Positions 1 to 7,031 of a stretch of DNA of 54,903 nucleotides are shown one piece after another. The position numbers and the translations under genes were made by a program. Source of the DNA: a bacterium (lineage in GTDB: Bacteria > Myxococcota_A > UBA9160 > UBA6930); the NCBI GenBank assembly GCA_024228115.1, contig JAAETT010000371.1:1-54903 (forward strand), written 5' to 3'. How positions within the stretch are numbered: the stretch's first letter is position 1; every line of letters starts with the position of its first letter. The notes under the pieces were generated by a model that worked only from the letters and a program-made list of their open reading frames with translations, made no database searches and was not told the DNA's origin.

Positions 1-134
1 CCGAATAGAGCCTTGAATCAATCGCACTGAAGTGGCCTTGTTGGGTGTCGGTGGAGAAGCCTTGTAACTCCTTCATCTCACACTCACAGGGCCATTTCAA
101 TGTCCGGCGTTCACCTCACAACGACGGATTGGGG
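1..134. other. Window-edge stretch without a confident gene
   Basis: This stretch lies downstream of rplY. On the minus strand an ATG at 76 opens a frame that stays open to the window edge (25 codons, beginning MKELQGFSTD). It has no convincing ribosome binding site and I recognise no family in it. The usual downstream partner of rplY, peptidyl-tRNA hydrolase (pth), is not visible here. The stretch may be intergenic or may hold the start of an unknown gene. Confidence 0.3.
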
Positions 135-797
135 CTAGCTGTCCCCGCCGCCTTCGGCCGGCGGCTCGGTCGGTGCGGCATCGCCTTCGGCGGCCTCCTC
201 CTCGCCCTCGGCGACTTCCTCGGTGGGCTCCTCTTCCTCCGCCGCGGGGGTAGCGCAGATCGCCACCGCGAGATCTGCCTCGGTCTTGCAGATGAGGCCG
301 TCCGCAAGGGCCACGTCGCGCACGTGGAGGGTATCGCCGACCTCGAGGGCCGAGATCTCCACCTCCACGAACTCGGGGATGGCGGTGGGCAAGCACTCGA
401 TCAAGAGTTCGCGGACCGGGTGGTCCATGATGCCGCCGAAATCGGTTCCGACCGCCTTGCCGATGAAGTGCAACGGCACGGTGACTTCGACCGTCTGCGC
501 GAGGTCGACCAGCAGGAAATCCGCGTGGAGGGAATCGCCAACGATGGGATCGCGCTGCAAGTCCTTCAGCAGCACCGTATGCGTCGCTCCATCGACGCCG
601 AGGCTGATCAGCGTGTTGCGCCCAGCGCCACTTGCATGGAGGACATCATCGAGCGCCTTCGGATCGATGGCGAGGACGGCGGTCTCCGTTCCGCGACCGT
701 ACATGACGGCGGGGATACGACCTGCAGCGCGAAGCTTGCGGGCGACGCCCTTCCCGGCGCTGGTGCGGAGTTCCGCTGCGAGTGCGTTTTCGGCCAC
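135..797 (-). CDS. rplY: Large ribosomal subunit protein bL25 (Ctc/TL5 form)
   Basis: This is a 220-residue protein of the long Ctc/TL5 type that binds 5S rRNA. Residues 1 to about 95 form the 5S-binding beta-barrel domain (VARKLRAAGRIPAVMYG is typical). Residues of about 100-185 form the TL5 C-terminal domain, followed by a strongly acidic Glu/Ala/Pro tail. I chose the GTG at 797 because GAGGGAG sits just upstream and the family's N-terminus starts there; the frame runs further upstream, but through the tRNA gene. The gene lies 37 bp downstream of tRNA-Gln and is probably co-transcribed with it and ispE. The classic ispE-tRNA-prs-rplY-pth order is kept except that prs is missing. Identity is confident; the start is fairly sure. 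Confidence 0.93.
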   Translation of the reverse strand: MAENALAAELRTSAGKGVARKLRAAGRIPAVMYGRGTETAVLAIDPKALDDVLHASGAGRNTLISLGVDGATHTVLLKDLQRDPIVGDSLHADFLLVDLAQTVEVTVPLHFIGKAVGTDFGGIMDHPVRELLIECLPTAIPEFVEVEISALEVGDTLHVRDVALADGLICKTEADLAVAICATPAAEEEEPTEEVAEGEEEAAEGDAAPTEPPAEGGGDS

Positions 798-834
798 GAG
801 ATTTGCTCCCTCGGTGTGGGGGGATTCCGATTGA

Positions 835-909
<75 letters not shown>

Positions 910-963
910 AGGCGGCTTTGAATTGACGATGTCTGGGTTCGAATCCGTCTGGGTTCGAATCGA

Positions 964-1875
964 TCAGGGCGAGGCAAGTGTGCGCGTCACCGTGACGCTG
1001 ACTTCCCTGCGCTCCCGCATGCGAACGGCCGCTGCTGTTGCGCGACCTTCATCCTCGAACAAGCCGTATACGACCGGCCCGCTTCCGGACATTGCGGCGG
1101 CCAACGCCCCGCTCTCTTCGATTTCTCTTCGCAGCCGGGCAACTTCGGGATGAAGGGAGCCGGCCACCGGCTCGAGGTCGTTGTGCAGGAGGCCGCGTAG
1201 CAGCGGACCGGCCCGGACAAGACCCCCTTCTTCCCGCAGGGCCCAGAGCGGGCGAATCGTAGGTTCTGCCCCCTCGGGCGTCAACGAAGCAGCCGGCCCA
1301 TGCTCCGCCGCCGTGCGATCGAAGGCCTGGAAGACCTCTGAGGTGGCCAGAGGAGGCCCGGCCCGGGCCAGGAGGATGGAAAAGGAGCGGATTTCAGCCA
1401 GAGGCTCGATCCGCTCACCGATCCCCGTCACGTGGGCCGGTCGCGCATCCAGGAAGAAGGGCACATCGGCCCCCAGCTCGAGAGCGACAGAGGCGAGGGC
1501 TTCCCGGGAGAGTGCCTCGGGCTCCCTCGCCGCGAGACCCCGCAGAACGGCGGCGGCGTCGCTCGAGCCTCCGCCCAGGCCAGCCCCGGAGGGGAGCTGC
1601 TTGTTCAAACGCAGGGCCACACCCGGCCCAGGCCCAGCGGCGGCCCGGAAGGCCCGAGCCGCGCGAACCGCCAGGTTCTCGGGCCCGGTCGGGACGTCGG
1701 GCTGCGGCTGCCCGGTCAAAGCGAAGGCCACCTCTCCTGGGGGCGCATCCTCCAACTCGAGTTCATCCGCCCACTCCAAGGGGAGAAACACGCTGTCGAT
1801 CAGGTGGTAGCCGTCGTCGCGACATCCCAGGATGCGCAGGCCGAGGTTGATCTTGGCCGGCGCTCGTAGCTTCAC
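964..1875 (-). CDS. ispE: 4-diphosphocytidyl-2-C-methyl-D-erythritol kinase
   Basis: IspE phosphorylates CDP-methylerythritol in the MEP route to isoprenoids. The 303-residue protein has the GHMP-kinase layout: an N-terminal APAKINLGL strand, the ATP-binding loop PSGAGLGGGSSDAA at residues 95-108, and a C-terminal MSGSGPVVYGLF glycine loop. Its length is normal for the family. Its ATG overlaps the stop of the upstream DUF1844 gene by 4 bp (ATGA), so translation is probably coupled. ispG, another MEP-pathway gene, lies 5 kb away in this window. Confidence 0.96.
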   Translation of the reverse strand: MKLRAPAKINLGLRILGCRDDGYHLIDSVFLPLEWADELELEDAPPGEVAFALTGQPQPDVPTGPENLAVRAARAFRAAAGPGPGVALRLNKQLPSGAGLGGGSSDAAAVLRGLAAREPEALSREALASVALELGADVPFFLDARPAHVTGIGERIEPLAEIRSFSILLARAGPPLATSEVFQAFDRTAAEHGPAASLTPEGAEPTIRPLWALREEGGLVRAGPLLRGLLHNDLEPVAGSLHPEVARLRREIEESGALAAAMSGSGPVVYGLFEDEGRATAAAVRMRERREVSVTVTRTLASP

Positions 1876-2252
1876 TTCGCCGCTTCGACGAACCGCATGC
1901 GAAGCTCCGTCAGGAGATTCGTCAGGAGTCCCTGCTCCTCGTCGCTGAGATTGCCCTGGGTCTTCTCCTGGAGCATCACGAGCGTATCGATCGTCTGACG
2001 CGCTACGGGAAGATTCGCCTCGGCGGATTGGCCCGTCTCGGGATCCGCGACCAGTCCCATGTGGTAGAGCGCCGAGGTCGCCAGGGAAAGGCTGAAGCTC
2101 GCAAAGTCGACCCCGGGCAGATCAGCAGGCCCTGCGGGTTCCTCGGCCGGCGGGGGAGCCGGCGCACCGGCCTCCTCTCCGCGTCGATCGACGATCTTGA
2201 AACCCTTCTCCTGGGTTTCGTCATCGGGTGCGTGGCTCTCTTCGTCGGACAT
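1872..2252 (-). CDS. DUF1844 domain protein
   Basis: This is a 126-residue cytosolic protein. An acidic, Pro/Ala-rich N-terminus (about residues 1-45) precedes the DUF1844 domain, recognisable from DFASFSLSLATSALYHMGL followed by a conserved helical segment (ARQTIDTLVMLQEKTQGNL) and a C-terminal helix. The function is unknown; the family is common in former Deltaproteobacteria and often sits near ispE. I chose the ATG at 2252; the frame continues upstream, but only across the preceding gene. It overlaps ispE by 4 bp and follows the phosphatidyltransferase gene by 11 bp, so the three probably form one operon. Confidence 0.82.
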   Translation of the reverse strand: MSDEESHAPDDETQEKGFKIVDRRGEEAGAPAPPPAEEPAGPADLPGVDFASFSLSLATSALYHMGLVADPETGQSAEANLPVARQTIDTLVMLQEKTQGNLSDEEQGLLTNLLTELRMRFVEAAK

Positions 2253-2263
2253 GCCATTCCTCC

Positions 2264-2863
2264 TCAGGCGTTCTCCGGTGCCGAAAGCTCTGTCATTCGG
2301 CGCCTTGCAATCATGATGCGCTGGCCGGCCGTCCAGGTCGAGCCCGCGGCCACCACGCTGATCGCCAGCGGCATCAGCCCGAACACGGCCCCTGCCACCA
2401 GGATGACGATCCGTTCCGCGCGCTCGAGGATGCCACCCTTGAAATCCGGGACCACGGATTCGGCCCTTGCCTTCGTGTAGGAGACCAGTTGGGTCGCGAC
2501 CAGCGCGACGCCGGCCAGCCAGGCCATTCCGAAATTGTCCTGGCCCGCGTAGAACATCACCAGCGCGAGCAGCAGTGCGCCATCGACGACGCGATCGAGG
2601 GTCGAATCCAGGAACGCACCGAACAGGCTCGAGCTGTCGTTGTGCCGTGCGACGACGCCGTCGACGAGATCGAAGAAGCCGCCCAACAACACGATGAACG
2701 CACCCAGACGGAATTGGCCCTCTGCCCACGCCCAGGCACCGGCGAACGACACCAGCACACCCGCGACCGAGAGGAGGTTGGGATCGATCGGTCGGACGAA
2801 GAGAAATGGAAAGATCCGATGAATCCGTTCATCGAGCCCTTCGCCGTATTGTGATTTGATCAC
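2264..2863 (-). CDS. CDP-alcohol phosphatidyltransferase family protein
   Basis: This is a 199-residue integral membrane enzyme with about six hydrophobic segments. The family signature D-x2-D-G-x2-A-R-x8-G-x3-D-x3-D is complete at about residues 65-91 (DLVDGVVARHNDSSSLFGAF, then LDSTLDR). Such enzymes move a phosphatidyl group from a CDP-alcohol to an alcohol acceptor. The acceptor (glycerol-3-phosphate, inositol phosphate or another) cannot be told from sequence alone. It is upstream of the DUF1844 and ispE genes on the same strand. The family call is firm and the substrate is open. Confidence 0.88.
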   Translation of the reverse strand: MIKSQYGEGLDERIHRIFPFLFVRPIDPNLLSVAGVLVSFAGAWAWAEGQFRLGAFIVLLGGFFDLVDGVVARHNDSSSLFGAFLDSTLDRVVDGALLLALVMFYAGQDNFGMAWLAGVALVATQLVSYTKARAESVVPDFKGGILERAERIVILVAGAVFGLMPLAISVVAAGSTWTAGQRIMIARRRMTELSAPENA

Positions 2864-2878
2864 GAGCGTTTTCGCCCG

Positions 2879-3103
2879 CTATTGGTCGGAGGGCGGGAAC
2901 CCCACTCCAGGCGCGGAGGCCGGGGGCTCGGGAGAGGCATCCGAAGGCGCGGGCGTCTCCGCCTGCTCGCCGGCGAGCTGCCCTTTGTCCGCCACGTCCG
3001 GCAGCTCTTCCAGGTGCTTTTCGAAGTTCTCCGCGCTTGTCCAGCCCCGACGGCCTTGAAGGCGACGATCGTGCTGCAGATTCTTCATCGATGAATGGAC
3101 CAT
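2879..3103 (-). CDS. Small conserved-looking hypothetical protein
   Basis: This is a 74-residue protein. The N-terminal half is basic and looks folded (MKNLQHDRRLQGRRGWTSAE, then FEKHLEELPDVADKG). The C-terminal half is a disordered Pro/Ala/Glu stretch. The ATG at 3103 has a GGGGG tract 6 nt upstream that can act as ribosome binding site; an internal ATG (3088) has none. The gene lies 15 bp upstream of the phosphatidyltransferase on the same strand. I assign no function. Similar short 'RRGW...LPDVxDK' proteins exist in deltaproteobacteria, by recollection only. Confidence 0.6.
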   Translation of the reverse strand: MVHSSMKNLQHDRRLQGRRGWTSAENFEKHLEELPDVADKGQLAGEQAETPAPSDASPEPPASAPGVGFPPSDQ

Positions 3104-3166
3104 GGAATCCCCCGGGGGTAATAAGCTCTTCTTGATGTCTCGTTCGAAGCCGCGGACCCTAGCAAA

Positions 3167-3196
3167 TTGACATCGCTGTAACGCTTCAGGTAGCTT
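3167..3196 (+). promoter_or_regulatory. Possible sigma70-type promoter for bamD
   Basis: A perfect -35 hexamer TTGACA at 3167-3172 is followed after 18 nt by a poor -10 candidate TAGCTT (3191-3196). It lies about 65 bp upstream of the bamD start in the 158-bp gap between two divergent genes. The -35 is convincing, the -10 is not. Confidence 0.3.
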
Positions 3197-3261
3197 GCCA
3201 ATGCTGCCGTAAAGCCCTTCGAAATCGGGGATCTTCAGGGTGGCCTTCGGGGGTGTATCGC

Positions 3262-4068
3262 ATGCGGTCTGAGTCTGTCGTTCGCTGGTCCCGGCTCGCG
3301 TTGGTTGGAATGCTGGCGCTTCTGCTTGGCAGCTTGTCGGGCTGTACATCCACGACTTCCGGAGATTTCGAGGAGATGCCGACCGCGGAGCAGCTCTTCC
3401 AGGAAGGCGAGGAGCTCCTCGCCAACCACCGGAGCTTCCTGACGGTGGACTTGACGGACTACACGGCCGCCATCCAGAAGTTCCAGGACATCATCGACAA
3501 CTACCCCTACAGCGATCTCGTGGCAGACGCCGAGCTCAAGATCGCCGACGCCTTCTTCCAGCAGGAATCCTGGGAAGAGGCTCTGACCTACTTCCGGGAT
3601 TTTGCGGAGCTTCACCCGGACCATCCGGCCGTGCCGTATGCGCTGCTGCAGGCAGCCCGCTGCCACCGGCACCAGAGCCGCGCACCCGGGCGCGATCAGA
3701 CAGCGACGCGTGACGCCTTGAATCAGCTCGATGCCGTGATCACCCGCTTCCCCTACTCGTCGGAAGCAACCGAAGCGGAGGCCCTCTGGAAGGATCTGCG
3801 CACGCGGCTCGGCACCCATGTGATGGGCATTGGCGACTACTATTTCGAGCGGGGCGAGCACCAGAGCGCCGCCAACCGCTACCGCTCGGTGCTGAACGAG
3901 TACCCGGGCCTGGGCCTGGATGCGGACGCACTCTACAAGCTGGGCGTCTGCTACCAGAACTTGAATCGCAATGACAAAGCGACTCAGATCTTCGAAGTCC
4001 TGCTCGAGAACTACGACGGCAGCGACGTAGCTCGGGCCGCCCAGGACCTGCTACCGGCCGCCAACTAG
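3262..4068 (+). CDS. bamD: Outer membrane assembly lipoprotein BamD
   Basis: This 268-residue lipoprotein belongs to the BAM complex, which inserts beta-barrel proteins into the outer membrane. The signal peptide ends in the lipobox LSGC with the lipidated Cys at residue 28. The rest is five TPR-like helical repeats (for example FQDIIDNYPYSDLVADAELK, and later YRSVLNEYP...ALYKLGVCY), as in BamD/YfiO. I chose the ATG at 3262, which has CGGGGG 9 nt upstream, over the in-frame GTG at 3253. The TPR gene follows 1 bp after the stop. Its presence is good evidence for a Gram-negative cell. Confidence 0.9.
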   Translation: MRSESVVRWSRLALVGMLALLLGSLSGCTSTTSGDFEEMPTAEQLFQEGEELLANHRSFLTVDLTDYTAAIQKFQDIIDNYPYSDLVADAELKIADAFFQQESWEEALTYFRDFAELHPDHPAVPYALLQAARCHRHQSRAPGRDQTATRDALNQLDAVITRFPYSSEATEAEALWKDLRTRLGTHVMGIGDYYFERGEHQSAANRYRSVLNEYPGLGLDADALYKLGVCYQNLNRNDKATQIFEVLLENYDGSDVARAAQDLLPAAN

Positions 4069-4069
4069 C

Positions 4070-4795
4070 ATGGCAATGCGGCACGGGAGCCGCATGACAG
4101 CCGGCGAGCGGGAGACCTACCTGCTCGGGCGTCAATGCTTCCAGACCGGAGATGATGCGGGTGCCTTGCGGGCATTTGGGCCTCTGCTCGAGAGTCGCCC
4201 CCGCTTTGCGGATGTCCATTACATGGTCGGCATGCTCCACGAGCGTCAGGGGGCCCTGGAACCGGCAACCGATGCTTTCGAACGGGCCCTTGCCATCAAC
4301 CCGGGCTACTCGGAGGCCGTGCTCGCCCTGGCCGGCGTCTACGAGCAGCGCGGCATGTTCGACGAATCCCGTTCGCTGATCGAGCGCAGTGCCGAGCAGC
4401 CGGTGCGGAACGAAGGTGCGGAACGGGTCGATGCCACGACCCGCGCCAAGCTCGCCAACCTGCATTCCGCGATTGGCGATGCCTATGCCGAGGTCGGCGA
4501 TTGGCACGAATCCGTCGATGCGTACCGGAAGGCGCTAGACCGCGCACCTGGCTTTCACGACATCCGCTACAGGCTGGGCATCGCGTTGCGCGAGGCCGGC
4601 CTTCCCAGCCAGAGCCTGGCCGAGTTTCGGCGCATCCTGCGCGTGAGCCCGGATTACCTGGAGGCCCGAGTCCAGCTCGGCCTCACTTGCTACACGCTCG
4701 GCCGCACCGATGAGGCCCGCACCGCCTGGAACGAGGTACTGGAAACGGACCCGTCCCGGGACGACGCGCGAATGTACCTGCGGATGGTTCCCTAG
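4070..4795 (+). CDS. Tetratricopeptide-repeat protein
   Basis: This is a 241-residue protein made almost wholly of TPR helices. Repeat units with the usual A/G-Y-A-P pattern occur at about residues 15-100 (VGMLHERQGALEPATDAFER, ALAINPGY) and 135-235 (IGDAYAEVGDWHESVDAYRK, ALDRAPG). It has no signal peptide, so it is probably cytosolic or a scaffold. It starts 1 bp after bamD and is surely co-transcribed; a role in envelope assembly is possible but not shown. ATGs at 4076 and 4094 are alternative starts; the last has GGGAG upstream. Its stop overlaps the stop of the convergent gene. Confidence 0.82.
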   Translation: MAMRHGSRMTAGERETYLLGRQCFQTGDDAGALRAFGPLLESRPRFADVHYMVGMLHERQGALEPATDAFERALAINPGYSEAVLALAGVYEQRGMFDESRSLIERSAEQPVRNEGAERVDATTRAKLANLHSAIGDAYAEVGDWHESVDAYRKALDRAPGFHDIRYRLGIALREAGLPSQSLAEFRRILRVSPDYLEARVQLGLTCYTLGRTDEARTAWNEVLETDPSRDDARMYLRMVP

Positions 4796-6393
4796 GCGCG
4801 ACCTCGTAGGACCACCGCAGCCGCATTGCGCCCGCAAGCCCCCATCACGCCTCCACCCGGGTGGGCGCCGGCACCGCACAGGGTGAGGCCGGCAATCGGC
4901 GTGGCATAACGACCCGCGCCAGGCAGAGGCCTGAGGAAAGCCAGACGATCGAGCGTCATGGCGCCGTGAAAGATGTTGCCTCCGGCCAGGCCAAAGATGC
5001 GCTCGAGATCCGGCGGCGCGAGCACCTCATGATGCAACACGCTGCTGGAGAAGCCGGGAGCGACCTCGTCGACCAACCCGAAGACACGCTCGGCGATGCG
5101 CGGCCGCAGGGCATCCCAATCCGCGGACGGAAGCTCCGGAGGAACGTGCTGTACGAAGAAGGAAGCCAGGTGGCGGCCGGTGGGCGCCACGGAAGGATCC
5201 ACCGCCGAGGGCAGCGTCAGCTCGACCATCGGCCGCTCCGGAAAACCTCCCCTGGCGGCGGCCTGGTAGGAAACCTCGAGGGAATCGAGATCCAGGGCGC
5301 CGAGATGAATCGTGCCCTGGTGCTCCGGGCCCGGCTCCGGCCCGGACGAGTGGCCCGCAAAGATCGGCAGGCGATCCAGAGCTGCGTTGATCTTCACCAC
5401 CGGACTTCGAAAATCGATGGCTTCCACGCCACGAACGAAGGGATCGGGCAGGGCATCCGAACCCACCAGATCGAGGAACGTACGACGTGGATCCGCGCAC
5501 GAGAGCACATGCCGCGCTTCGAGCATGCTTCCGTCCTCGAGTTCGACACCGTGTGCCCGCCCGCCCGAGATGCAGATACGCGCGACCCTTGCGTCGACCC
5601 GGATCTCTGCACCCGCTGCGCGAGCAGCCGCTGCGAGTGACGCCGAAAAGCCGCCCATGCCGCCCTTGACGTAGGCCCAGACGCCGCGGGCGCCACCCGT
5701 CTCACCCATCACGTGGTGGAACAAGACGTACCCGGTTCCTGGCGTCGAAGGCGAAGCCCAGGCGCCGATCAGCGCGTCGGTCGCCAGGGTGCCGCGCAAG
5801 GGCTCGCTCTCAAACCAGGTTTCGAGCGCCGGGCGCGCCGGCCCCAACAACAGGGCGAGCGCCTCGGGGAGTTCCCGACGCAGGCCCCAGGCGGCCCGGA
5901 GAGCGCGGGCGACGGGCGGCCCATCGGCGAGCCGGGGCCGAGACGGATCCGGCGCGGGAGCGTCGAGCAAGGGCTCGATCACGCGAGCCGTGCGATCGAG
6001 AAACGCCTCGTAGCGGGGCAATGCCTCCGCATCCCGAGGCGAGAATCGCGCAACGGAAGCCGCCGTCGCGGCGGCGTCGCGTCCCATCAGCAGGCCGCCA
6101 CCCCCGGGCAGCGGCGTAAACGAAGACGGATCCCGGGGCAGGAAAGTCAGACCGTGACCGGCCAGGTCGAGTTCGCGAACGACAGCGGGGCGCACGAGCC
6201 CCGCAACATACGCTGCACGCGAAACCTGGAAGCCGGGCCAGAGTTCCTCCGTCACGCAGGCCCCACCCAGGATGGGCCGGGCCTCGAGAACGAGGGTCCG
6301 CCGGCCGGCCCTCGCCAGATACGCCGCGGCCGTGAGCCCGTTGTGGCCCCCACCGACCACGATCGCATCGAAACGACCGCCCCCCATCATCAC
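4792..6393 (-). CDS. Phytoene-desaturase-like FAD oxidoreductase (PYROXD2-like)
   Basis: This is a 533-residue flavoprotein. The N-terminal Rossmann motif VVGGGHNGLTAAAYLARAG (about residues 12-30) and the following E-A-R for FAD ribose binding are typical of the carotenoid desaturase/NAD(P)-binding Rossmann superfamily. The C-terminal FAD segment GLTLCGAGAHPGGGVMGACG is also present. Its length and sequence style match the 'NAD(P)/FAD-dependent oxidoreductase' group related to human PYROXD2 more than true CrtI. No carotenoid genes are adjacent, so the substrate is unknown. The start is one of several ATGs at 6393-6385, only 18 bp from the divergent cvpA start. The 3' end overlaps the TPR gene by 4 bp. 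Confidence 0.85.
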   Translation of the reverse strand: MMMGGGRFDAIVVGGGHNGLTAAAYLARAGRRTLVLEARPILGGACVTEELWPGFQVSRAAYVAGLVRPAVVRELDLAGHGLTFLPRDPSSFTPLPGGGGLLMGRDAAATAASVARFSPRDAEALPRYEAFLDRTARVIEPLLDAPAPDPSRPRLADGPPVARALRAAWGLRRELPEALALLLGPARPALETWFESEPLRGTLATDALIGAWASPSTPGTGYVLFHHVMGETGGARGVWAYVKGGMGGFSASLAAAARAAGAEIRVDARVARICISGGRAHGVELEDGSMLEARHVLSCADPRRTFLDLVGSDALPDPFVRGVEAIDFRSPVVKINAALDRLPIFAGHSSGPEPGPEHQGTIHLGALDLDSLEVSYQAAARGGFPERPMVELTLPSAVDPSVAPTGRHLASFFVQHVPPELPSADWDALRPRIAERVFGLVDEVAPGFSSSVLHHEVLAPPDLERIFGLAGGNIFHGAMTLDRLAFLRPLPGAGRYATPIAGLTLCGAGAHPGGGVMGACGRNAAAVVLRGRA

Positions 6394-6411
6394 AGTGTAG
6401 ACTCCCGTTCG

Positions 6412-6966
6412 ATGGATGGGGACACGTTCGATTTTCTTCGCGACCTGGGCGCGGTGGACGCGGCCGCAGCCGTGATCTTGGCGATCGCGATACTCCGCGG
6501 CCTGTTCAAGGGCATGATCCGCATGGCGTTCTCGCTGGCTGCCCTGGCCGCAGCCTGCATCGCCGTCCGCTTTGGCACGTTGCCCTTCGCGCTCTGGCTC
6601 GCCGAGGTCACGCAGTGGACCCTCTCACCCCTGGCCGGACAAATCGTCGCCGGCTCCCTTCTCGGTGTGGGAACGTTGGTGGGCATCCGCCTGACGGGGC
6701 GTGGCATCCGCCGCGGCTTTCATGCCGCCGGCCTCGGCTTTGCCGATCGCCTGGGCGGAGGAGCCTTCGGCGCTGCCGAAGGTGCGCTCATCATCACCGT
6801 CCTGATGTTCCTGGCAAGCGCAACGATCGGCACCGACCACCCTGCCCTCCGCGACACCCGGACCCTCGCCGCCCTGCAAACCGCAGCAGACACCTTGCGC
6901 CCCCCGCCACCGGACGTGGCAGCGCCACCTCGTAAGTCAACCAGCGGGGACGGGGGTTACAATTGA
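6412..6966 (+). CDS. cvpA: CvpA family membrane protein
   Basis: This is a 184-residue protein with four hydrophobic segments. The N-terminal pattern (VDAAAAVILAIAILRGLFKG, then MIRMAFSLAALAAA) is the CvpA/colicin V production signature. The family is linked to envelope homeostasis and biofilms, with no defined biochemical activity. The ATG at 6412 gives the expected N-terminus. The last 11 or so codons are read out of a long inverted repeat (6931-7031), so the native C-terminus has probably been replaced by repeat-encoded residues (ending KSTSGDGGYN). The gene faces ispG tail to tail across that repeat. Confidence 0.82.
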   Translation: MDGDTFDFLRDLGAVDAAAAVILAIAILRGLFKGMIRMAFSLAALAAACIAVRFGTLPFALWLAEVTQWTLSPLAGQIVAGSLLGVGTLVGIRLTGRGIRRGFHAAGLGFADRLGGGAFGAAEGALIITVLMFLASATIGTDHPALRDTRTLAALQTAADTLRPPPPDVAAPPRKSTSGDGGYN

Positions 6967-7031
6967 CTTTTTGAAGGGCGGAGCCCTTCAAAAAGTCAAT
7001 TGTAAACCCCGTCCCCGCTGGTTGACTTACG
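6931..7031. repeat. Near-perfect 49-bp inverted repeat (REP/MITE-like hairpin)
   Basis: The left arm 6931-6979 and right arm 6983-7031 are complementary at 48 of 49 positions. The only mismatch is G6956 against A7006. They are separated by the 3-nt loop GGA. Arms begin CGTAAGTCAACCAGCGGGGA and contain ACAATTGACTTTTTGAAGGG. The left arm encodes the end and stop of cvpA, and the right arm supplies the TAA stop of ispG. Such long palindromes resemble REP-type elements mobilised by RAYT transposases, and this one could also terminate transcription from both sides. No transposase is present in the window. Confidence 0.9.

Noticed and set aside
3109-3118. CCCCCGGGGG palindrome also at 45320-45329 and 47374-47383, each upstream of a minus-strand gene
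   Set aside because: In DNA this GC-rich about one chance copy per window is expected, and distances to the genes differ, so three copies are weak evidence of a shared operator.
3104-3349. Upstream extension of the small hypothetical protein
   Set aside because: The extended frame would cover the bamD promoter region and start of bamD, and has no ribosome site; the ATG at 3103 is better.
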